From positions 1 to 5,302 of the forward strand of contig CANQUR010000106.1 in assembly GCA_947627075.1 (NCBI GenBank): a stretch of 5,302 nt of DNA, written 5' to 3'. Both the position numbers and the translations under genes were made by a program. A model generated the notes under the pieces. That model made no database searches. It saw nothing but the letters and a program-made list of their open reading frames with translations, and had not been told where the DNA came from. Origin of the DNA: an uncultured Clostridia bacterium. Its GTDB lineage: Bacteria > Bacillota > Clostridia > Christensenellales > Pumilibacteraceae. Positions 1-4,893 of the stretch are shown here, piece by piece; position 1 is the stretch's first letter, and every line of letters begins with the position of its first letter.

Positions 1-474
1 TACATACGGCGTAGTTATTACGGCATGAGCGATTATCAACCACCCCATACCCTTTTCTATCGGCAATCCTATGCGGCTCAAAAATATCGAAAGCAAGAAA
101 AATCCTACCGCGGTCACAATATCGGCGTTTATCACCGTTATTTGCGAAACAAAATTGACAGCCTTTTTGCCTTTTCTCAAATAGTAAAGTCCGACCGAAG
201 TGAGCGTCCCTATAAAGGTGGCTATAAGTGCGCTCGATACGCCTATTATCAACGTATTTTTTGTCGCTTCAATTAGTCTGGGGCTTCCTCCCGTGAACAG
301 CTTTTGATACAGCGCAAATGTAAATTGACCGAAACCGTTAACGCCGCCTATATTGGGTTCGCCCGAAAACGAATATATAATGATAAGAAAAATCGGGATA
401 TATATAAAAGCAAGTATGATTATAAGAAATGCCCACTTTAAGCCCAAAAACAAATTTTTCTTTGCGGATCTCAT
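1..474 (-). CDS. potC: Spermidine/putrescine ABC transporter permease PotC, N-terminal part (3' end outside window)
   Basis: The minus strand is open from an ATG at 474 to the window edge, giving the first 158 residues of an inner-membrane permease. Visible features are a short basic N-terminus (MRSAKK), a first membrane helix at about residues 15-35 ending in the IYSFSG stretch typical of PotC, an extracytoplasmic loop at about 36-70, and further helices at about 75-98, 108-134 and 143-158. The NADIVTAVGFFLL stretch (116-128) resembles the PotC family's 'PDIV' region. The cytoplasmic EAA loop that docks on the ATPase should lie beyond the window. The start overlaps the potB stop as ATGA, and an AAAGGAGGGG ribosome binding site lies about 6 bases upstream inside potB, which supports translational coupling. 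By family knowledge PotC pairs with PotB to form the pore for polyamines. Another substrate of this permease class cannot be excluded from sequence alone. Confidence 0.88.
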   Translation of the reverse strand, partial: MRSAKKNLFLGLKWAFLIIILAFIYIPIFLIIIYSFSGEPNIGGVNGFGQFTFALYQKLFTGGSPRLIEATKNTLIIGVSSALIATFIGTLTSVGLYYLRKGKKAVNFVSQITVINADIVTAVGFFLLSIFLSRIGLPIEKGMGWLIIAHAVITTPYV

Positions 475-1298
475 TTTGCCCCTCCTTTGGCTTTGGTCTT
501 ATCTCTGCCCACGAGGTTAGATAGGATCATAGTGCCGAATACCAACAAAAGCAAAATAAACGAAAATGCCGAACCTACTCCCCACGTGCTTCCGTTTATA
601 AACAATTCGTTTATTGTCTTACCTATAAGCGTGGTATCATTGTTTCCGAGCATATCCGTTATGGCATAAGCGGAAAATACCGGCATAAATACCATCGTCA
701 CTCCGCTCGCTATGCCTTTTGCCGAAAGCGGAAGCGTGACTTTTATGAATTTCATAAAGCCGTTCGCTCCGAGATCGGCGGCAGCTTCTCCATAACTTTT
801 GTCCATTTCGGAAAGTACCGTGTATATAGGTAATAGCATAAAAGGCAAAAAGTCATAGACCATACCTATTACCGACGCAAATAAACCGTTGTTTATTTTC
901 ATTATCGAAAACAGTTCTTTCAGCGCTATTACCCTCAAAACAAAGTTCATCCACATGGGGATTATAAATAGCAACGACAAAATGACGAACTTATTGAATG
1001 GCTTTGACGCAAGAATGAGTGCAGTCGGATATGCTATCAGCAAGCAGATCACCGTAGTGAGCAACGCTATCCCTATCGTGCGAAGCAACAGCATTAAATT
1101 AGAGCTCGTAAACACTTCGGCAAAGTTTTCAAACGTAAATCCACCCGTCGTATCGCTTATAAAAGCATATACAAGTACAAGCACAAGCGGAAATACGACG
1201 AAAATTATGCACAATGCCATGTAAGGAAAGGAAAAATACGACGGCTTGAACGTAATTCGCTTATTAAGCTTCTTTTGAGATTTTGAAAGTTCAGTCAT
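471..1298 (-). CDS. potB: Spermidine/putrescine ABC transporter permease PotB
   Basis: This is a complete 275-residue membrane permease (MTELSKSQKK...), of normal length for PotB. About six hydrophobic helices are visible (roughly residues 24-47, 70-98, 103-125, 143-163, 195-218, 241-262). The conserved EAA loop at 171-190 (EAAADLGANG..., ending in TLP) is the cytoplasmic helix that contacts the ATP-binding subunit. The NFVLRVIALKELF segment (118-130) and the GNNDTTLIG segment (218-226) fit the PotB/PotH branch of binding-protein-dependent permeases. I start the gene at 1298: the AGGAG at 1306-1310 is 7 bases from this ATG but only 1 base from the in-frame ATG at 1304, which would add two residues (MK). 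The gene overlaps the end of potA by 8 bases, and its stop overlaps potC, so the permeases are coupled to the ATPase in one operon. The C-terminus is basic (GRDKTKAKGGAK), consistent with a cytoplasmic end. Confidence 0.92.
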   Translation of the reverse strand: MTELSKSQKKLNKRITFKPSYFSFPYMALCIIFVVFPLVLVLVYAFISDTTGGFTFENFAEVFTSSNLMLLLRTIGIALLTTVICLLIAYPTALILASKPFNKFVILSLLFIIPMWMNFVLRVIALKELFSIMKINNGLFASVIGMVYDFLPFMLLPIYTVLSEMDKSYGEAAADLGANGFMKFIKVTLPLSAKGIASGVTMVFMPVFSAYAITDMLGNNDTTLIGKTINELFINGSTWGVGSAFSFILLLLVFGTMILSNLVGRDKTKAKGGAK

Positions 1299-2766
1299 CT
1301 TCATTCTCCTCTATCACTTCAAGACGGATCTTGCTTTTATCGAGCTTTATGCCCACTCGGTCATTAAGGTCCCATTCGTCCGTGGTATCGACATAAAAGT
1401 CCTCGTCGGTGTCGGAATACACCTGTACTTGATAATAAGTTCCCTTATAAAGAGAGTGTGTCACGTTACCGCCTATTTCGCCGTCATCCTCGTCGTCGGT
1501 AAGCTCCACTCCGTCAAACGGGACGAACACCTTTACTTTTGTGCCCTTTTCGAGAAGAGTTCCGTTTACCTCGGTATTGATCTCGAACGAACCGTCGCAA
1601 AAATCGACGTAATTTTCGCCGCTGACCGTTCCGATAAAGCTGTTTACCGTCCTGAGCTTTTTCATGATGTGTATGCCGTTCGGCTCTATGAGCATTTCTA
1701 CGGTCGCGCCGGGCTTCGCCTCCACGGTTGACTGAACGGTAAATTCGTAACCGCCGGCATCTATTTCCATTTCGTAATATGTGCCCTTGAATACCGAGCC
1801 GAGCACCTTACCCGTAAGCTGACCTTTGCCCGCGCCTTCGGGGAAAAGATTTATATCTTCGGGACGGATGACTATATCGACTTTTTCATTTTTAGAGAAA
1901 CCCTTATCCTCACATTCGAAATGCGCGCCGAGGAAAGATACCGAAAAGTCTCTTTCCATTATGCCCGAAAGCACGTTGCTTTCGCCTATAAAGTCGGCTA
2001 CGAACGCGTTTGCAGGTTCGTCGTATATCTGCTTGGGTGTGCCTATTTGTTGAATTACGCCATCGTTTAAGACGACAATGATGTCGCTCATGGTAAGCGC
2101 TTCTTCTTGGTCATGAGTGACGAATATAAAGGTTATGCCTAGTTCGCGGTGCATCTTTTTCAACTCGATCTGCATTTCCTTGCGCATTTTGAGGTCGAGC
2201 GCGCCGAGCGGCTCGTCGAGAAGAAGAACTTTGGGTTCGCAAACGAGAGCGCGAGCTATCGCCACTCTTTGCTGCTGTCCGCCCGAAAGCGAGTTTATAT
2301 CGCGGTAGCCGTAATCTTCAAGTCCCACAAGTTTGAGCGCACGATTGACTTTTTCCTCGATCTCGGCTTTTGTGAATTTGCGCATGACGTCCTGTTCTTT
2401 TCCGCCCTTCGCCTTTTTTTCTCCGCTCGGGATCTTTTTGAGTTTGAGTCCGAAAGCGACGTTTTTGAAAACGTTTAGATGAGGAAAAAGCGCGTACTTT
2501 TGGAACACGGTATTTACCGGACGTTTATACGGAGGCATTGCCGTCACGTCCTGCCCCTCGATGAAGATCTGCCCGCTTGTAGGCTCGGTAAACCCGGCAA
2601 TCATGCGAAGCAACGTAGTCTTGCCGCAACCGCTCGGACCGAGCAAGGTGACGAATTGTCCGCGCTTTATAGACAAATTGAGGTCGTCGATGACCGTAGT
2701 ATCATCAAATTTCTTTGTGATGTTTTTGACTTCTATTATCTTGTCAAAGGTCTTTTGTTCTTTCAT
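1291..2766 (-). CDS. potA: Polyamine ABC transporter ATP-binding protein PotA, extended form with duplicated C-terminal regulatory module
   Basis: This 491-residue ATPase energises polyamine import by the PotBC pore. The nucleotide-binding domain is intact: Walker A GPSGCGKT (43-50), Q-loop Gln89, signature LSGGQQQR (160-167), Walker B LLLDEP (181-186), D-loop LGALD (187-191) and switch His218 in VTHDQEEAL. The NVLSG and VIRPEDI segments that follow (264-268, 299-305) belong to the TOBE/OB-type regulatory domain. Typical PotA is about 370-380 residues, and the homology would normally end near residue 370. Here a second copy of the regulatory module follows (375-486), sharing the SxxKGTYY motif (324-331 and 438-445). 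There is also a charged insert of about 18 residues at 112-131 in the ATPase domain. The start ATG has GGAGGAG 4 bases upstream, and the gene begins 16 bases after the regulator ends. The tail is acidic (EVIEENEDD). Polyamine specificity is inferred from the operon. Confidence 0.93.
   Translation of the reverse strand: MKEQKTFDKIIEVKNITKKFDDTTVIDDLNLSIKRGQFVTLLGPSGCGKTTLLRMIAGFTEPTSGQIFIEGQDVTAMPPYKRPVNTVFQKYALFPHLNVFKNVAFGLKLKKIPSGEKKAKGGKEQDVMRKFTKAEIEEKVNRALKLVGLEDYGYRDINSLSGGQQQRVAIARALVCEPKVLLLDEPLGALDLKMRKEMQIELKKMHRELGITFIFVTHDQEEALTMSDIIVVLNDGVIQQIGTPKQIYDEPANAFVADFIGESNVLSGIMERDFSVSFLGAHFECEDKGFSKNEKVDIVIRPEDINLFPEGAGKGQLTGKVLGSVFKGTYYEMEIDAGGYEFTVQSTVEAKPGATVEMLIEPNGIHIMKKLRTVNSFIGTVSGENYVDFCDGSFEINTEVNGTLLEKGTKVKVFVPFDGVELTDDEDDGEIGGNVTHSLYKGTYYQVQVYSDTDEDFYVDTTDEWDLNDRVGIKLDKSKIRLEVIEENEDD
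1309..1977 (-). repeat. Internal duplication of the PotA C-terminal OB/TOBE module
   Basis: Two protein-level repeats lie in tandem inside potA. Unit 1 (residues 264-370, bases 1657-1977) and unit 2 (residues 375-486, bases 1309-1644) share the same order of parts. Each opens with an N-x-x-x-G strand and a V-x-F segment, continues with a valine-rich strand (VDIVIRPEDINL against VKVFVPFDGVEL), then an acidic or glycine linker, then SVFKGTYYEMEI against SLYKGTYYQVQV, and a final I-rich strand. The codons differ throughout, even over the KGTYY motif, so the duplication is old and not an assembly artefact. The alignment was made by eye. Confidence 0.65.
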
Positions 2767-2782
2767 TGTGCTCCTCCGTCCA

Positions 2783-3316
2783 TCAAAAATTGGGGGGACA
2801 CGACAGCCATATTATTATCGCGACCTCGTTCCCTATGTTCTTTATATAATGAGTGCGGTCCGCTTTGAAATAAAAGCTTTCGCCCGTTACCGCTTCCGCT
2901 TCTCGCTTGCCTATAAACAGCTTTATTTTTCCTTTCAGCACATAACCGAATTCTTCCCCTTCGTGAGGTATGTCATGTTCGGTTTCGGCTCCCGGCTTCA
3001 AAGTGAGCTTTATCGGCTCCATCATGTTCTTTTGAGCCGTCGGGACAAGCCAAAGAAGCTTGCTCCCGTCGCTGTCCTTTTCAAAATAGTCGTCCTCTTT
3101 GAATACAGTCTGCTCGTACTCGTCGTCCGAAAAGAATTCGTTTAAGTTGGTGCCGAGCGTAGTCAAAATGTCGTTGAGAGTGGCTATGGACGGGCTTGTA
3201 AGGTCATTTTCGAGTTGACTTATATAGCCCTTTGTAAGCTCGCACCGCGACGCAAGTTCCTCTTGCGTCAGCCCCTTTTTCAGTCTTAAATCTTTGATTT
3301 TTATACCGAGTTCCAT
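2783..3316 (-). CDS. XRE-family transcriptional regulator with C-terminal cupin domain (PuuR-like)
   Basis: This 177-residue protein joins a helix-turn-helix to a cupin sensor domain, the usual layout of PuuR-type regulators. Residues 5-60 form the XRE domain: TQEELASRC (17-25) is the first HTH helix, and YISQLEND (31-38) is the recognition helix ending in the standard SQLEN. Residues 100-175 form a small cupin barrel with His118, Glu119, Glu122 in HEGEEFGYVLKG and with His156 and Asn160 in the second motif. The usual proline of that motif is not seen. Regulators of this class commonly precede potABCD in Bacillota, and E. coli PuuR responds to putrescine. Control of the pot operon, including its own synthesis, is therefore inferred. 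It is the first gene of the operon, lies 16 bp before potA, and has a GAGGA ribosome binding site about 9 bases before the ATG. The ligand is not shown by the sequence. Confidence 0.9.
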   Translation of the reverse strand: MELGIKIKDLRLKKGLTQEELASRCELTKGYISQLENDLTSPSIATLNDILTTLGTNLNEFFSDDEYEQTVFKEDDYFEKDSDGSKLLWLVPTAQKNMMEPIKLTLKPGAETEHDIPHEGEEFGYVLKGKIKLFIGKREAEAVTGESFYFKADRTHYIKNIGNEVAIIIWLSCPPNF

Positions 3317-3339
3317 AAAATTACTTCCTCGTCACAAAT

Positions 3340-3358
3340 ATTAAACAAAAAGTTTAAT
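3340..3358. promoter_or_regulatory. Candidate operator 1 of the XRE-cupin regulator
   Basis: This is a perfect inverted repeat, ATTAAAC-AAAAA-GTTTAAT, with 7-bp arms and a 5-bp spacer. It lies in the leader of the regulator-potABC operon, 24 bp before the regulator's ATG and centred about 50 bp downstream of the predicted transcription start. It matches the palindrome centred at 3380 at 16 of 19 positions, spacer included. Binding by the adjacent regulator is inferred from position and symmetry. Confidence 0.6.
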
Positions 3359-3368
3359 GAGTTTCGTT

Positions 3369-3391
3369 AAAATAAACAGAAAGTTTATTTT
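3369..3391. promoter_or_regulatory. Candidate operator 2 of the XRE-cupin regulator
   Basis: This is an inverted repeat with 9-bp arms, AAAATAAAC-AGAAA-GTTTATTTT, sharing the core TAAAC-N5-GTTTA with the palindrome at 3340-3358. The two centres are 31 bp apart, close to three helical turns, so dimers on both sites would lie on one face of the DNA. Its centre is about 20 bp downstream of the predicted start of the pot transcript, where a repressor would block promoter clearance. A further half-site, ATTAAAC, is at 3393-3399 near that start. Confidence 0.6.
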
Positions 3392-3406
3392 TATTAAACT
3401 TGCCTT

Positions 3407-3435
3407 AATATAGCATGCTACGATATATTTGTCAA
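3407..3435 (-). promoter_or_regulatory. SigA-type promoter of the regulator-potABC operon
   Basis: On the minus strand a perfect -35 TTGACA (3435-3430) is followed by a 17-bp spacer and the -10 TATATT (3412-3407). Transcription should begin near 3400, leaving a leader of about 85 nt that contains both operator-like palindromes. The spacer includes the 10-bp palindrome TAGCATGCTA (3411-3420). Confidence 0.78.
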
Positions 3436-3463
3436 ATAAATTATTATACTTTTCGGAAAATTG

Positions 3464-3492
3464 TTGACTTTTTTTTCGATATATGTTAAAAT
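3464..3492 (+). promoter_or_regulatory. SigA-type promoter of the DivIC-like gene, extended -10
   Basis: TTGACT (3464-3469), a 17-bp spacer and TAAAAT (3487-3492) are preceded by TG at 3484-3485, an extended -10. The start would fall near 3499, giving a leader of only about 16 nt. It is divergent from the pot operon promoter, with 28 bp between the two -35 boxes. Confidence 0.75.
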
Positions 3493-3514
3493 ATTTCAAT
3501 CGGAGGAAATAGAT

Positions 3515-3790
3515 ATGGATTCTAAAGCCAAAGTAATAAAAATAATCACCGTATCCGCCGTGATATTGATATTTTTGCTTGCCATTTCCTTGACCATGAA
3601 TTTGGTCAAGCTTGCAAATGCCAATTCGGCAAAGAACAAGCTCGAGCAACAGATCGCAAAAGTCGACGCCCAGATCGAACAAAATTCAAAGGATATCGCG
3701 GAACTCGAAAGTAGCGAATATCTGGATTGGTTTGCGCGCGAATACCTTAATATGAAGGGTCGTGACGAAAAAGCATTTGATGTAAAGTAA
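3515..3790 (+). CDS. DivIC/FtsL-like septum formation initiator family protein
   Basis: This 91-residue single-pass membrane protein has the bitopic layout of DivIC/FtsB/FtsL division proteins: a short basic cytoplasmic end (MDSKAKVIK), one membrane helix at about residues 10-30, a heptad-like coiled coil at about 31-66 (KLEQQIAKVDAQIEQNSKD...), and a C-terminal segment EYLDWFAREYLNMKGRDEKAF (68-88). This last part matches the family pattern of an 'AR..L.M....E..F' ending. In the family, such proteins form a small complex at the septum that controls peptidoglycan synthesis. I chose the ATG at 3515 because GGAGG (3502-3506) lies 8 bases before it. A longer frame reaching back to a TTG at 3461 would start inside the promoter. 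The gene is monocistronic or leads into the Ppx/GppA gene by read-through of the hairpin at 3797. A specific DivIC or FtsL assignment is not possible because the family is short and divergent. Confidence 0.85.
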   Translation: MDSKAKVIKIITVSAVILIFLLAISLTMNLVKLANANSAKNKLEQQIAKVDAQIEQNSKDIAELESSEYLDWFAREYLNMKGRDEKAFDVK

Positions 3791-3796
3791 TTTTTT

Positions 3797-3820
3797 GCCC
3801 GAAAGCATCGGGCTTTTTTT
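3797..3820 (+). terminator. Rho-independent terminator after the DivIC-like gene
   Basis: The 6-bp stem GCCCGA/TCGGGC with loop AAGCA is followed by seven T. It begins 6 bp after the stop codon. Its T tract ends 2 bases before the ribosome binding site of the next gene, so it probably attenuates rather than isolates that gene unless an unseen promoter lies upstream. Confidence 0.8.
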
Positions 3821-3834
3821 ATAGAGGATGCCAA

Positions 3835-4656
3835 ATGAAAAATAATATCATAGATATTGGAAGCAATTCGGTAAGAATGTACACCTTCGGGCAAAAGACG
3901 GTGATCACTACTCGCCTCGCCGAAAACATGACGGACGACAGGCTCGATAAAGCCGCCATGGACAGAACGGTAAAAGCAATACAGCTTTTGTGCAACAACG
4001 CAAACGGCAATTGTTATGCCTTTGCCACGGCAGCCGTCAGAAGAGCGCAAAATCAAGAAGAATTTTTGCAGCTAGTAAAAGAAAACACGGGGCTATGCGT
4101 CGACGTCATTTCCGAACAAGAAGAAGCCGAAATAAGCTTTATCGGCGCCACAATGAAATGCGACAGCGATCAAGCGGCGTACGTTATCGACCTAGGCGGA
4201 GCGAGCTGCGAGACCGTACAAGGTCAAGACTTAAAGCCGTCATATTCAAACTCGCTCCCATTCGGTTGCGTGACGCTGAAAGACCAATTCGGCGACGATC
4301 TTATAGCAATAGATAGATATGTAAAGAAGAATTATATCATCAATGCCTTCATTGCGGACATATATTTAGTCGTGGGAGGAACTGCGACAGCCCTCGCCGC
4401 CATGGATTTGAAGCTAAAGGAATATGATACGGAAAAGGTAAACGGTCACTATCTGTATACTCACGACATAACAAATCTTATAAACGAGCTTAAAGCGGGT
4501 AAAGAATTCCCTACCTTAAGTTCTCAACGTCGCAAAACTATATTGCAAGGTGCGGCTGCATTGCGCGCGATCTTGGGATGCTTGAATATAAGCTGTATAG
4601 AAGTCAGCGATAAGGACAGTCTCGAGGGTTACGCCATAAAGCATAGGCTTTTGTAG
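3835..4656 (+). CDS. Ppx/GppA-family phosphatase (exopolyphosphatase / pppGpp phosphohydrolase type), compact
   Basis: This 273-residue protein has the two-lobed ASKHA fold signature of the Ppx/GppA family. Phosphate loop 1 is IDIGSNSVRM (6-15), followed by TTRLAEN (25-31) and ATAAVRRA (64-71). ISEQEEAEISFIG (92-104) corresponds to the ISGxEEA segment carrying the catalytic glutamate. Phosphate loop 2 is VIDLGGASCE (117-126), where the common GGGS is GGAS. LPFGCVTL (141-148), VVGGTATALAA (179-189) and RRKTILQGAAAL (232-243) complete the set. Family members hydrolyse polyphosphate or pppGpp in the cytoplasm; which one applies here cannot be told. The protein is shorter than the usual 300 or more residues, mainly because the hairpin after loop 1 is very short, and it lacks the C-terminal HD-type domain of long Ppx proteins. 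AGAGGA lies 6 bases before the ATG. No obvious own promoter is seen. DivIC-like genes near Ppx/GppA genes are common in clostridia. Confidence 0.9.
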   Translation: MKNNIIDIGSNSVRMYTFGQKTVITTRLAENMTDDRLDKAAMDRTVKAIQLLCNNANGNCYAFATAAVRRAQNQEEFLQLVKENTGLCVDVISEQEEAEISFIGATMKCDSDQAAYVIDLGGASCETVQGQDLKPSYSNSLPFGCVTLKDQFGDDLIAIDRYVKKNYIINAFIADIYLVVGGTATALAAMDLKLKEYDTEKVNGHYLYTHDITNLINELKAGKEFPTLSSQRRKTILQGAAALRAILGCLNISCIEVSDKDSLEGYAIKHRLL

Positions 4657-4674
4657 TTATTTTTTTACAGTATA

Positions 4675-4702
4675 TTTTGCTTGTATAGGCTCATACTATA
4701 CT
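4675..4702 (+). promoter_or_regulatory. Possible promoter of the 36-codon gene
   Basis: TATACT at 4697-4702 is a 5/6 match to the -10 consensus, but the best-placed -35 (TTTTGC, 4675-4680, 16-bp spacer) is poor. A start near 4709 would leave about 22 nt before the ATG. The proposed -10 lies in the right arm of an interrupted palindrome (4676-4708), consistent with regulated or activator-dependent transcription. Read-through from the Ppx/GppA gene is the alternative, as no convincing terminator is seen between the two. Confidence 0.35.
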
Positions 4703-4708
4703 TGCAAA
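4676..4708. repeat. Interrupted palindrome upstream of the 36-codon gene
   Basis: TTTGC-TT-GTATAG, a 7-base centre GCTCATA, then CTATAC-TT-GCAAA. The outer 5-bp and inner 6-bp arms are perfectly complementary, and the only break is the symmetric TT/TT pair. The symmetric layout fits a dimeric operator over the possible -10 box. As RNA it would also form a hairpin, but no T tract follows, so it is not a normal terminator. Confidence 0.5.
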
Positions 4709-4730
4709 CTACATAAGGAGGGATACAAAA

Positions 4731-4841
4731 ATGGCAAACACCAAGACCGATTCCAAGAAGTCGACTAAATCTTGCTCGAGCAAGGCAAAGTCCGGCAAAA
4801 CAAGCGGCAAGAAATCTTCTACCACGAAGGATTGCAACTAA
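4731..4841 (+). CDS. Small basic Lys/Ser/Thr-rich protein of unknown function, 36 residues
   Basis: I do not recognise this protein. It has 10 Lys, 9 Ser, 6 Thr, 2 Asp and 2 Cys (positions 15 and 35), a net charge of about +8, and no hydrophobic segment, so it is neither membrane-bound nor equipped with a signal peptide and is probably disordered. The composition resembles histone-H1-like or nucleoid-binding tails (KKSTKS, KSGKTSGKKSS), but that is only a compositional analogy. The evidence that it is translated comes from its signals: a perfect AGGAGG at 4716-4721, 9 bases before the ATG, an immediate strong terminator at 4852, and an upstream -10-like box. It sits alone between the Ppx/GppA gene and the convergent GAPDH gene. 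Lysine is mostly coded by AAG (7 of 10). The paired cysteines could bind metal or form a disulfide, which is speculation. Confidence 0.7.
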   Translation: MANTKTDSKKSTKSCSSKAKSGKTSGKKSSTTKDCN

Positions 4842-4851
4842 TCGGAATTAC

Positions 4852-4887
4852 AAAAAGCGGCAAGGCAAACAGCTTTGTCGCTTTTTT
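4852..4887 (+). terminator. Strong Rho-independent terminator after the 36-codon gene
   Basis: A 15-bp stem (4852-4866 with 4872-4886), including two G-U pairs, closes an AAACA loop. The 3' arm ends in a run of six T (4882-4887) whose first five pair with the leading A run. It lies 10 bp after the stop codon of the small gene. Confidence 0.85.
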
Positions 4888-4893
4888 CATACG

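Noticed and set aside
2479..3145. Long plus-strand open frames of 129 and 194 codons opposite potA and the regulator
   Set aside because: They lie antisense to clear coding sequence, have no ribosome binding site or family motif, and span the potA-regulator junction, as expected from a shadow frame.
3340..3391. Leader palindromes as a riboswitch or transcription attenuator
   Set aside because: The arms are short and A/T-rich, giving weak RNA stems, with no G-C core or terminator-like arrangement; DNA-operator geometry fits better.
3443..3448. Perfect minus-strand TATAAT upstream of the pot promoter
   Set aside because: No acceptable -35 lies 16-18 bp upstream on that strand; the TTGACA-17-TATATT pair nearby is a far better promoter.
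3461..3514. Longer N-terminus for the DivIC-like protein from a TTG at 3461
   Set aside because: This stretch contains the extended -10 promoter and the GGAGG that serves the ATG at 3515, so it is untranslated.
3341..3682. Minus-strand 113-codon frame covering the divergent promoter region
   Set aside because: It overlaps promoters, palindromes and the opposite-strand DivIC-like gene, and its translation is low-complexity and unlike any family I know.
3828..3845. Five-codon leader frame (ATG CCA AAT GAA AAA TAA) overlapping the Ppx/GppA start
   Set aside because: Its ATG overlaps the AGAGGA ribosome binding site itself and has no Shine-Dalgarno of its own.
3990..4316. Arginine-rich plus-strand frame of 108 codons inside the Ppx/GppA gene
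   Set aside because: It is a frame shift of a gene whose motifs are continuous in the other frame; no independent start signal is seen.
4637..4667. AAAGC/GCTTT mini-hairpin before a T run as a terminator for the Ppx/GppA gene
   Set aside because: The stem is only 5 bp and AT-rich, overlaps the end of the coding sequence, and the T run begins several bases too late.
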